This document shows, one piece after another, positions 17,955 to 25,723 of a stretch of 64,000 bases of DNA. The position numbers were made by a program, and so were the translations under genes. How positions within the stretch are numbered: position 1 is the first letter of the stretch; each line of letters starts with the position of its first letter. Source of the stretch: JANXLS01 sp038227045. Lineage in GTDB: Bacteria; Planctomycetota; SZUA-567; H5-PLA8. The notes below the pieces were generated by a model, which was not told the DNA's origin, ran no database searches, and saw only the letters and a program-made list of their open reading frames with translations. The stretch is taken from the NCBI GenBank assembly GCA_038227045.1, contig JBBRQD010000001.1:1-64000 (forward strand), read 5' to 3'.

Positions 17955-19079
17955 TTAAAACGCCGGATCGCCGAAACGCGCGGACCACTGTTCTAGGAAA
18001 TTCGCCAGCTCCGCGTTGGCCGCCGATTTCGCGTTGCGCACGTAGAATCCCGACGATGCTGTCCCCGCGGCGAGCAATTCGGCGGGCTCCAGGCCGGCCA
18101 TCAAACCGATGCAGAAACCTGAATTGAAATTGTCGCCGGCGCCTGTCGTCAACTTGGGATTTGCGCAATACGGACCGGCGAGCATCGCGCTGCCCGTCTC
18201 CGTCGCGCACGCGGCATTCTTCGTCGGATGCACGACGACCGCGTCAAGTTCCAGCGTGCTGCGCAGCGTCTTTGCGTTGGCTTCGATTTCGTCCGCGTTG
18301 AATTTCAGGCCCAGGGCGTTGCCGACTTCCATGCTCTCTTTCTGATTGACGCCGAAGACAACTTTGTGACTCGAACGGAAACTTTTCAGTAATTTGCACG
18401 CGCTCGCAATCTCTTCGGCGGGGCGCTTTTCGGGATCGGCGAGGTCGATGAACAAAACGGCTCCGGCAGGCGCTTTCACACCGGCCATGTCCTTCAACAA
18501 GCTCTTCCAAATATCCGTCTGGTGCGGCAGCATGGTCCAGTTCGTCAGCGCGATCAAATTCGAGGTCTGCCAAAGCACCTTCAATTTTTCGAGGCCGACG
18601 ACTTCCAGCATGCGCTTGTAATGGACTTCCTTCAGCGTCTGATGTTTGCCAAGCATGACTTTGCCGTCGCGGAATTCGAGCGCATCGGTCACGCCAGGAT
18701 CGCAGAGCGTGTAACACGCCTTGCATTTCGCCGCCATGTCCGAGAAGACGGCGTGCGGAACGGGGTAGCCGAGGCAACCGATATACGAGACATTGAGGCC
18801 GTTTTCAATCAAGGCATTGGCCATGATCGGACCGTTGCCGCCGAGCTTCTGCTGCCGCACGACCAATTCTAGGTTGCTGGAAAGGCCCGCCGCGCGCGAG
18901 ATGCGTTCGCCGAGCAGCGCAATCGTTTCCACGCGCGTATAATTGATTGCATCGGCGCGCTTGTCTACCACGTCGATGATGTTGTCGACGAAGCCGTCGA
19001 GTCCCGCGAGTGTGTTGAATTTGGATGGATTGAATGCTTTGATTTTTCGGGCGGTGGCGGCAAGAACCGTGCTGGACAT
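17955..19079 (-). CDS. PfkB/ribokinase-family carbohydrate kinase
   Basis: A 374-aa kinase of the PfkB (ribokinase) superfamily. The C-terminal signature TTGAGDNFNSGF contains the catalytic Asp (D316) and anion-hole glycines. An N-terminal GG substrate motif is visible as KLGGNGPIMANALI. The proposed VVVHPTKN...ATETGSA segment would form the nucleotide-binding edge. Family members phosphorylate sugars, nucleosides or sugar phosphates using ATP; the substrate is not evident here. AGGAG lies 6 bases before ATG 19079. It is divergent from the PII gene, sharing a 170-base promoter region. Confidence 0.88.
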   Translation of the reverse strand: MSSTVLAATARKIKAFNPSKFNTLAGLDGFVDNIIDVVDKRADAINYTRVETIALLGERISRAAGLSSNLELVVRQQKLGGNGPIMANALIENGLNVSYIGCLGYPVPHAVFSDMAAKCKACYTLCDPGVTDALEFRDGKVMLGKHQTLKEVHYKRMLEVVGLEKLKVLWQTSNLIALTNWTMLPHQTDIWKSLLKDMAGVKAPAGAVLFIDLADPEKRPAEEIASACKLLKSFRSSHKVVFGVNQKESMEVGNALGLKFNADEIEANAKTLRSTLELDAVVVHPTKNAACATETGSAMLAGPYCANPKLTTGAGDNFNSGFCIGLMAGLEPAELLAAGTASSGFYVRNAKSAANAELANFLEQWSARFGDPAF

Positions 19080-19138
19080 GCAAATTCTCCTAATCGATGC
19101 TCATAAATCGTGAATCCAAAGACTCTTTATACGCTGGA

Positions 19139-19166
19139 TTGAACTTTTCGTCCATTGCCGTAGAAT
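19139..19166 (+). promoter_or_regulatory. Candidate sigma-70-type promoter of the PII gene
   Basis: TTGAAC at 19139-19144 and TAGAAT at 19161-19166 are separated by 16 bases, about 80 bases before the PII start. No sigma-54 GG/GC element is obvious, so control by nitrogen is not shown. Confidence 0.4.
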
Positions 19167-19249
19167 GCCGTCAACGAATCGGAATCGAATTCCGATAGGA
19201 TTGGGGGAGACGGCGTTCCAATCGCCGATCCCGACAGGAGAATCGCCAG

Positions 19250-19594
19250 ATGAAATACATTATTGCGATCATTCAACCGCAGAAGCTCGATGCCGTGCGC
19301 GAGGCGCTGGGGCACGCGGGGATCAGCGGTGTCACGGTGTCCGACGTCCAGGGCTACGGCCGGCAGAAGGGCCACACGGAAGTGTACCGCGGCCACGAAT
19401 ACACCGTGAATTTCGTGCGCAAGGTCAAGCTTGAAATCGCGTGTGACGCTTCGCTCGCTGAAAAAGTCGTCGAGACCATTTCGACGGCGGCCAAGACCGG
19501 CGGCGGAAAAATCGGCGATGGAAAGATCTTCGTGATGAACCTCGAAGACAGCGTCCGCATCCGCACCGGCGAACGCGGGCGAGACGCGCTTTAA
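19250..19594 (+). CDS. glnK: PII nitrogen regulatory protein
   Basis: A 114-aa PII protein. It has the T-loop with the uridylylation tyrosine at its usual position (Y51, in RGHEYTVNFV), the Walker-like B-loop TAAKTGGGKIGDGKIF, and C-terminal RIRTGERG. All residues for ATP and 2-oxoglutarate sensing appear intact. AGGAG lies 9 bases before ATG 19250. The typical partner amtB (ammonium channel) and glutamine synthetase are not nearby, so it stands alone; glnB versus glnK cannot be settled. It likely reports nitrogen and carbon status by binding target proteins in the cytosol. Confidence 0.93.
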   Translation: MKYIIAIIQPQKLDAVREALGHAGISGVTVSDVQGYGRQKGHTEVYRGHEYTVNFVRKVKLEIACDASLAEKVVETISTAAKTGGGKIGDGKIFVMNLEDSVRIRTGERGRDAL

Positions 19595-19598
19595 CATC

Positions 19599-19633
19599 GG
19601 TTTCTGGTTTCAGGTTCCAAGTTTCAGGTTCCT
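19599..19633. repeat. Heptamer tandem repeat, locus D
   Basis: Five exact-length 7-base units follow the PII stop codon: GGTTTCT, GGTTTCA, GGTTCCA, AGTTTCA, GGTTCCT. There is no mirrored partner here. Confidence 0.75.
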
Positions 19634-19689
19634 TGGCTTGATCCGATCATATACTGAGAATTGAAATAACATTGCGGGAGCACGATTCA

Positions 19690-20913
19690 ATGGCTGAATC
19701 ACCTATAAAGGTGGCGGACGGTCTGCCGCCTCTGGCGCGCCGCATGTCGCGGCTCGGCACGGAGTCCGCGTTCGATGTGCTGGCGCGCGTGAAAAAGCTT
19801 CAGGCGGAGGGAAAATCAGTTCTGAGTTTCGCGCTTGGGGAACCGGATTTCGATTCGCCCAAACACGTGAACGCGTCCGCAAAAAAAGCGCTCGACGATG
19901 GCCAGACACATTATGGCCCATCCGCCGGAATCGACCCGCTGCGCAAATCCATCGCGAAATACATCAGCCGTTCGCGCAAGATTTCAGTCGATGGCGATCA
20001 GGTGGTCGTCGGACCGGGCGCGAAGCCGATTATCTTCTACGCGATGATGGCGCTCGTCGACGAAGGCGACGAGGTGATCTACCCGAATCCCGGCTACCCG
20101 ATTTACGAATCGCTCGCCGATTTTATCGGCGCGAAATCGGTTCCGCTGCCGTTGAGCGAAGCCAAGCAATTTCGCTTCGATCTCACCGATCTCGAAAAAG
20201 TCATCACACCGCGCACAAAACTGCTCGTCGTCAACTCCCCGGCCAATCCCACCGGCGGCGTGCTGACGAAGGACGATCTCGCGGGCGTGGCCGAACTCGC
20301 GCGCAAACACAATTTCTGGATCATCGCCGACGAAATCTATTCGGAGATTCTCTACATTCCGGAATACGCGAGCATCATGCAGCACGCCGGCATGCAGGAG
20401 CGCACGGTGCTGGTCGACGGATTCTCCAAGACGTTTGCAATGACCGGCTGGCGCCTGGGCTATGGCGTGATGCCCAAAGCGCTCGTGCCGCATGTGTCGC
20501 GCATCGAGACGAATGTGAATTCCTGCACGTGCACGTTCGCGCAGATCGCCGCCATCGATGCGCTCGACGGGCCGTGGGACGAAGCGCACACGTTTCGAGC
20601 GGAGTTCGAAAAGCGCCGCGATCTGATCGTCGCCGGCTTGAATGCGATCAAAGGCATCACCTGTCTGAAGCCCGACGGCGCATTCTACGCGTTCCCCAAC
20701 GTCACCCAGGCGTGCAAGAATCTCGGCTTTAGAGATTCGCGCGAATTTCAAGATAAGGCTCTCTTGGAAGCGGGCGTGGCGGTGCTGGCGCGAACGTGCT
20801 TCGGCCGAAAAAATGCGGGCGAGGATCAGGAATACATTCGTCTCAGCTATGCGACGAGCCAGGAGAATATCAAGGAAGGGCTGAAGCGTCTGAAGGCGTT
20901 TTGCGAGAAGTAA
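19690..20913 (+). CDS. Class I/II PLP-dependent aminotransferase (AspC-like)
   Basis: A 407-aa fold-type I aminotransferase. The Schiff-base lysine sits in GFSKTFAMTGWRLGY (K247). The NPTG motif (VNSPANPTGG, N186), ADEIYSEI (D214, Y217) and a C-terminal RLSYA arginine motif are all present, so it should be active. The pattern is that of the aspartate/aromatic aminotransferase Ib subgroup (AspC/AspB of thermophiles and planctomycetes). The amino-acid specificity is not certain. ATG 19690 has CGGGAG 9 bases upstream and is preferred over TTG 19672. The gene stands alone, following the PII gene. Confidence 0.9.
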   Translation: MAESPIKVADGLPPLARRMSRLGTESAFDVLARVKKLQAEGKSVLSFALGEPDFDSPKHVNASAKKALDDGQTHYGPSAGIDPLRKSIAKYISRSRKISVDGDQVVVGPGAKPIIFYAMMALVDEGDEVIYPNPGYPIYESLADFIGAKSVPLPLSEAKQFRFDLTDLEKVITPRTKLLVVNSPANPTGGVLTKDDLAGVAELARKHNFWIIADEIYSEILYIPEYASIMQHAGMQERTVLVDGFSKTFAMTGWRLGYGVMPKALVPHVSRIETNVNSCTCTFAQIAAIDALDGPWDEAHTFRAEFEKRRDLIVAGLNAIKGITCLKPDGAFYAFPNVTQACKNLGFRDSREFQDKALLEAGVAVLARTCFGRKNAGEDQEYIRLSYATSQENIKEGLKRLKAFCEK

Positions 20914-20932
20914 TTTTGAAAATAGTCGCGTC

Positions 20933-21604
20933 CTATTTCCCCTCAGCTACAATCTCGCTCAACCCCCTCAACCGCCCAAGCGCCCATAATCCGCGCGCGT
21001 ACGCCTTGGCTCCGAACCAGCGGTAAACCGGCAGCAGCAGTTTGCGCCCATTGCGGTAATTCAAGCGCGTGTCGATCTCGCGATAGCCGCAATCGCGCAA
21101 TAGATTGTGAATCGTCTGCCGGGTCCACGAATATAAATGATAATCGAGGTCATTCGGATCGGGCGGCGTTGCGATCGGCTCAATGGGCAGCGCGACGATT
21201 AATTTGCCGCCGGGCCCGAGCAGCGGTTTGGCGTCGAGCAGCATTTTGCGCGGATCCTGCACGTGCTCGATCACATGACGCAGCAGCACATAATCGAATG
21301 TCGCGTCCCTGGGCAGTTCGCCGAGGGACGCGAGGGCCTCGATTCCCAACGATTGGCAATGCTCGCGCGCGAGTTTGGACGGCTCGACCGCGGTGACTTT
21401 GGCGATGTTTTTTATTCCCAGCAAATTGGTGCCGAGGCCTGCGCCGATTTCGAGCACGCGCTGACCGGGTTTCAAATCGGCGAAGTACGTCAGGCGCACG
21501 AAATCCGCCATGGCGCGCGTGAGCAGCGGGTTTTCGAAAAACTCTTTGTGGCGCGCGGCGTGGTAGGCATCGCCCTCGGCGCTTGAATAGTTTGGCGTGG
21601 TCAT
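20933..21604 (-). CDS. Class I SAM-dependent methyltransferase (Methyltransf_23-like)
   Basis: A 223-aa methyltransferase. Motif I is VLEIGAGLGTN, followed by VTAVEPS and FDYVLLRHVIEHVQDP (the IEH motif of the Methyltransf_23/11 group). LLGPGGKLIVALP is the post-motif. This subgroup is often encoded in glycan or cell-surface clusters. The C-terminal part is basic and Trp-rich (RWFGAKAYARGLW). Its start, ATG 21604, is only 38 bases from the start of the divergent apt gene. No ribosome site is seen; longer forms up to 21640 are possible. Confidence 0.8.
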   Translation of the reverse strand: MTTPNYSSAEGDAYHAARHKEFFENPLLTRAMADFVRLTYFADLKPGQRVLEIGAGLGTNLLGIKNIAKVTAVEPSKLAREHCQSLGIEALASLGELPRDATFDYVLLRHVIEHVQDPRKMLLDAKPLLGPGGKLIVALPIEPIATPPDPNDLDYHLYSWTRQTIHNLLRDCGYREIDTRLNYRNGRKLLLPVYRWFGAKAYARGLWALGRLRGLSEIVAEGK

Positions 21605-21642
21605 GGATAATGGCCTATCAAATCTTTGGAGGAAGAGCAACC

Positions 21643-22164
21643 GTGAATTTAAAAGACTGGGTCCGCAGCGTTCCGGATTACCCCAAAAAGGGGATCGTTT
21701 TTCGCGACATCATGCCCATGCTGGCCGACGCGCAAGCCCTGCGTTACGTCGTGGACGCGATGTTCGTGCACTATTTTGGAAAAAAGATCGACAAGGTCGT
21801 CAGCGCCGAGGCGCGCGGCTTTATTTTCGGGCCGGCCGTCGCGTATCATCTCGGCGCGGGATTCGTGGCCGTTCGCAAGCCGGGAAAACTTCCGCACAAA
21901 ACCAAGTCCGTCACCTACGATCTTGAGTACGGCACGGACACTCTGGCCATCCACGAAGACGCGATCAAGCCCGGCGAAAACATTCTTCTTGTCGACGACT
22001 TGCTGGCCACCGGCGGAACGATGGCGGCCAGTGCCAAACTGTGCGAAGATCTCGGCGCGAATGTGGTTGGCGCGGGTTTCGTCATTGAACTGTCTTTTTT
22101 GCCGGGGCGAAAGAAGCTCAGCAAGTACGACGTGTTCTCGTTGATTAATTACGAATCGGAATGA
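21643..22164 (+). CDS. apt: Adenine phosphoribosyltransferase
   Basis: A 173-aa type I PRTase. The PRPP loop is ILLVDDLLATGGTM, with the Apt-specific SAEARGFIFGPA hood and an N-terminal VPDYPKKGIVFRDI that is diagnostic for Apt. It makes AMP from adenine and PRPP in purine salvage. GTG 21643 has GGAGG 10 bases upstream and gives the usual Apt length. An in-frame ATG at 21610 would add 11 residues, with its own ribosome site absent. It is transcribed divergently from the methyltransferase, with a very short space between. Confidence 0.95.
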   Translation: MNLKDWVRSVPDYPKKGIVFRDIMPMLADAQALRYVVDAMFVHYFGKKIDKVVSAEARGFIFGPAVAYHLGAGFVAVRKPGKLPHKTKSVTYDLEYGTDTLAIHEDAIKPGENILLVDDLLATGGTMAASAKLCEDLGANVVGAGFVIELSFLPGRKKLSKYDVFSLINYESE

Positions 22165-22312
22165 CGAATGATCAGGATTTTTGGATTAGGGACAACGGTT
22201 TCGCTTTGTTGTCCACCAACCCCGTCGATTTTTCTTTCCGTGCGGCATTTTACAAAGTACACTTAACATAATTAAATGGAGCGCATCGACATTGAATAAC
22301 GGAGCAGCCACC

Positions 22313-23131
22313 ATGCCATACCGCCTGTCCGCGTTCGGCGACGAAATCTCGTCCGACGTCCAGATTCAGCTCGACGTTTTGCTTGAGAACGGCATTCATT
22401 ACTGCGCGCTGCGCGGTGCCAATGGTAAGAATGTCATGGAGCTTGAAGACTTCCAGATCAAGTCGATCAAGCAGCAATGTAACAACCGCAGCGTGCATTT
22501 TTCCTGCGTCGGTTCGCCGGTCGGCAAGATTCAAATCACCGACACTTTCGAACCGGAATTGGTGCGGCTCAAACGCGCGGCGGCAATCGCTAAAATGATC
22601 GAGACGCGCGTGGTCCGCATCTTTTCCTTTTTTATGCCGAAGGGCGAAGACCCGAAAAAATATCGCACCGAAGTGCTCACGCGCATGAAGGCGCTCGCCG
22701 ATTTGGCGAAGGAACTCGACATCAGCCTGCTGCTCGAAAACGAGAAGGATCTGTACGGCGATACGGCGGACCGCCAGCTCGACGTGCTGACGCATATCGA
22801 TGCCCCGCACGTCCGCGCGGCGTTCGATTTTTCGAATTTCGTGCAGAGCGACGACTCCCCGCTGACGGCGTGGGAGAAGTTAAAGCCGTACGTTCTGGAT
22901 TTTCACATCAAGGATTGCAAGGATTCGGACCGGCGCGAAGTTCCGGCGGGACAGGGCGACGGCAAGATTCCCGAGATTCTGCGCGACGCGTTCAAGTCGG
23001 GCTGGAAAGGTTATTTGTCGTTCGAACCGCACCTGAGCGAGAGCGGCGTGTTTAAGGGCTTCACCGGCCCGGTGCTGTTCAAGGTTGCCGTCGATTCGTT
23101 GAAAGCAATTTTGAAAGACATCGGGCAATAA
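22313..23131 (+). CDS. Sugar phosphate isomerase/epimerase-like TIM barrel
   Basis: A 272-aa AP-endonuclease-2-type TIM barrel (xylose isomerase-like). Visible landmarks are FGDEISSDVQIQ at the start, VRIFSFFMP, LLLENEKDLYGDT (a Glu metal ligand), FDFSNFVQ, HIKDCKD and FEPHLS (terminal Glu). These match the expected metal-binding Glu/Asp/His set of sugar isomerases and epimerases. The substrate is unknown. ATG 22313 has GGAG 9 bases upstream. It precedes cobA-hemD by 14 bases, so they may be one transcript, though no functional link is evident. Confidence 0.85.
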   Translation: MPYRLSAFGDEISSDVQIQLDVLLENGIHYCALRGANGKNVMELEDFQIKSIKQQCNNRSVHFSCVGSPVGKIQITDTFEPELVRLKRAAAIAKMIETRVVRIFSFFMPKGEDPKKYRTEVLTRMKALADLAKELDISLLLENEKDLYGDTADRQLDVLTHIDAPHVRAAFDFSNFVQSDDSPLTAWEKLKPYVLDFHIKDCKDSDRREVPAGQGDGKIPEILRDAFKSGWKGYLSFEPHLSESGVFKGFTGPVLFKVAVDSLKAILKDIGQ

Positions 23132-23145
23132 AGAAAGGCCGTTGC

Positions 23146-24702
23146 GTGGCAAGTATCGATGGGCAATTCAGGAATATTCAAAAAGGCGTAGTCTATCTCG
23201 CGGGTTCCGGTCCCGGCGATCCGGGATTGATCACGGTTCGCGCGGACGAGTTGCTGCGCGGTTGCGATTGCATCGTCTACGACGCGCTGGTGACGCCCGA
23301 GATCATGGCCCGCGCCAATCCGCTCGCCGAGAAAATTTATGTCGGTAAGCGCGGGGCGCAGCACGCAGTCGAACAGCCGGATATCAACGCCCTTTTGCTC
23401 GAAAAAGCGCGCGCTGGAAAAAGCGTTCTGCGCTTTAAAGGCGGCGATCCATATTTGTTCGGACGCGGCGCGGAAGAGGCGCTGTTCTTGATCGAAAACG
23501 GCGTCGCGGTCGAAACGGTTCCCGGCGTGACGGCGGGCATTGCCGCGCCGGCGTATGCGGGCATTCCGGTGACGCATCGCGACCACGCGAGCGCGGTCGC
23601 GTTCGTGACCGGGCACGAGGATCCGACGAAACCGGAGAGCGCGCTCGATTGGGCCGCGCTCTCGAAGGTCGGGACGCTGTGCTTCTATATGGGCGTGAAA
23701 AATCTTGGACGTATCGCGTCGGAACTCTCGAAGCATCTGCCGTCGTCGACGCCCGCCGCAGTCATCGAATGGGGCACGACGCGGCGGCAGCGCACAGTGG
23801 CCGGGACGCTCGAATCGATTGAACGAATAGTCCGCGAAAACGGCATTCAAGCGCCCGCGTTAACTGTCGTCGGGCAGGTGGTTCAATACCGCGAAAAGTT
23901 GAATTTCTTCGAGCGCGCGCCGTTCTTCGGCAAGAGCGTCGTGGTCACGCGCGCGCGCATGCAGGCCAGCGATCTGGCGGACGGCCTGCGCATGTTGGGC
24001 AGTTCGGTCTACGAATTTCCGACGATCCGCATCGCCCCGACGGAGAATGGCGAACTACCGGCGGCGGTCAAAAAGCTGGCTGCGGGAAATTTCGACTGGG
24101 CGGTGTTGACGAGCGTCAACGGCGTCGATGCGTTGTTTGCGGAGATGAACAAGCAGGGCTTCGACGCGAGAAGTTTTAAAGCAAAAGCCGCCGCGATCGG
24201 ATCGGCAACAGCACGACGATTGAGCGAAAAAGGTGTCACGGCGGATTTGATTCCGCCGGAATACGTCGCCGAATCGATCGTTGAAGCGCTGCAAAAAGTG
24301 GGCGAAATCGCGGGGCGAAAATTCCTGCTTGCGCGCGCGGATATTGCGCGCAGCGAACTGCCGGCCGCTTTGAAAAAGCTGGGCGGCGAAGTCACTGACG
24401 CAGAAGCGTACGAAACGATTTTGGAAACCGAGGGCCAGGAAGACGCGCTGGACGCTCTGGAGAACGACAAGATCGATGCCGTGACATTTACGTCCGCATC
24501 GACGGCGCGCAACTTCGCACAGATTCTCGGGCCTGAGCGCTTGAAGAAAATCATCGCCGGCAAGCGCATTCGGTTTCTGTCCATCGGTCCGATCACGAGC
24601 ACCGCGATGACGGTATGCGGAATTCCGATTCATACGGAAGCGGCCATGCACGATATTCCCGGATTGCTGGCGGCCTGCAAAACGCTCATTTCGCGCGAAT
24701 GA
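23146..24702 (+). CDS. cobA-hemD: Uroporphyrinogen-III C-methyltransferase / uroporphyrinogen-III synthase fusion
   Basis: A 518-aa bifunctional protein. Residues 12-250 are SUMT (CobA), with VYLAGSGPGDPGL, VGKRG, RFKGGDPYLFGRG and VPGVTAG...AGIPVTHR. These motifs methylate uroporphyrinogen III at C-2 and C-7 to give precorrin-2. Residues 260-515 match HemD, with VVTRARMQ, VLTSVNGVDALF and TFTSASTARNF. HemD cyclises hydroxymethylbilane. The fusion feeds siroheme and cobalamin branches and is common in several phyla. hemC, which usually precedes it, is absent. The start is GTG 23146 with AAAGG upstream. Its 3' end overlaps the convergent RNase HII-like gene by 17 bases. Confidence 0.93.
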   Translation: MASIDGQFRNIQKGVVYLAGSGPGDPGLITVRADELLRGCDCIVYDALVTPEIMARANPLAEKIYVGKRGAQHAVEQPDINALLLEKARAGKSVLRFKGGDPYLFGRGAEEALFLIENGVAVETVPGVTAGIAAPAYAGIPVTHRDHASAVAFVTGHEDPTKPESALDWAALSKVGTLCFYMGVKNLGRIASELSKHLPSSTPAAVIEWGTTRRQRTVAGTLESIERIVRENGIQAPALTVVGQVVQYREKLNFFERAPFFGKSVVVTRARMQASDLADGLRMLGSSVYEFPTIRIAPTENGELPAAVKKLAAGNFDWAVLTSVNGVDALFAEMNKQGFDARSFKAKAAAIGSATARRLSEKGVTADLIPPEYVAESIVEALQKVGEIAGRKFLLARADIARSELPAALKKLGGEVTDAEAYETILETEGQEDALDALENDKIDAVTFTSASTARNFAQILGPERLKKIIAGKRIRFLSIGPITSTAMTVCGIPIHTEAAMHDIPGLLAACKTLISRE

Positions 24703-25639
24703 AAACGGCGTCGTGGATTTTCAATCGTGCTCGCAATTCGCGAGTCTCTTCCAAAAATCGTTGCGCGTCTCCATGGTAACCGGCGGTGGATATCAAGCCC
24801 GGCTGGTGGCGTTGAAAAAACGCGTTCATCCGCATCATGCAGCGTTCGCGCGTGAGTTTCGCGGCCATTGACGCGAGCGCGACGAGCAGATGTTTTGAGT
24901 CGCCCTCGACATAAAATCCGACTCGAATGCATCTTGATTCATGTTCGATGCGGTAGACGGACACGTCGTCGGTCTCGCATTCGACGTGAACGAGCGCGGT
25001 TTCGAAAGTCTCGCCGATCAACGCCGCATAGAATTTGCGGCCGCCCTGGCGGTCGATGGCGGCGAAGATGGATTCGTCCGGGTGGCTCAGCGCGGCCAGG
25101 CGCTTCAATTCCCGCGCAATGACGCGCCAACTCGCGTCGGCTTTGTTTGCACATTTTGCCAGCGCCGAATTGAATGTGCGGACGCTCGTCGCCCGAGCGC
25201 CCACGGCGACAGCTTCGGCGCCGATCTTCGCCAAGGCTTTGCGAAGTTTGGGCGAATCGAATGGGTCGTTCTGTTCCATCAATTCCGGCGGACTGTTGAA
25301 TTCAAACCAGAAATCCTGACGCAAATCGGCGAGATCTTCACCAGGTAAAAGCGCGTCGAGATCGAGTATGCTGCCACGATGCCCAACGTGTGCGCAAGCG
25401 TGAAAAGCGCGCACGCCGGCTTCGAGCGACTTCAATCCGTCGCTGCCGCTGTAGACTTTTTTGGAATCGTCGATTGCGAGGCCACGGCATCCCGCGCGAC
25501 CCACCGCCGGGCGCAACGCGCGCCATAAATCCCAGGCGGATTCACCGGTCGTGTCGGGAACGCGCACGGCCGCGTATCCGTGGCACAGCGGCCCCAGTAA
25601 TGGACCATAGCCGGCTTCGTCGATTCCGATTAAGAGCAA
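24686..25639 (-). CDS. RNase HII-like protein (divergent)
   Basis: A protein of about 317 aa with RNase HII landmarks: IGIDEAGYGPLLGPL near the start (canonical DEAGRGP), DDSKKVY (canonical DSKKL), a later AIDRQGG, and SMAAKLTRERCM (canonical ASIIAKVTRD). The catalytic acids appear present. The DEAGYGP variant, and a length about 100 residues more than normal RNase HII, mark a divergent branch also seen in planctomycetes. A true RNase HII elsewhere would leave this one with another substrate. No ATG fits. TTG 25639 is preferred because it keeps the DEAG motif near the N-terminus with GGGGA upstream. The stop codon overlaps the convergent hemD end. Confidence 0.75.
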   Translation of the reverse strand: MLLIGIDEAGYGPLLGPLCHGYAAVRVPDTTGESAWDLWRALRPAVGRAGCRGLAIDDSKKVYSGSDGLKSLEAGVRAFHACAHVGHRGSILDLDALLPGEDLADLRQDFWFEFNSPPELMEQNDPFDSPKLRKALAKIGAEAVAVGARATSVRTFNSALAKCANKADASWRVIARELKRLAALSHPDESIFAAIDRQGGRKFYAALIGETFETALVHVECETDDVSVYRIEHESRCIRVGFYVEGDSKHLLVALASMAAKLTRERCMMRMNAFFQRHQPGLISTAGYHGDAQRFLEETRELRARLKIHDAVFIRAK

Positions 25640-25723
25640 GGCGGATTCCCCATGACTCAGCGTTTTATCGAGTCTCGTGAAAAATGGAATTTCGAATTTG
25701 CGGATTTTCACTAAACTTCTTTT

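Noticed and set aside
22186..22220. Hairpin after apt (GGACAAC...GTTGTCC) as a terminator
   Set aside because: The 7-bp stem has no T-run after it, so it was not called.
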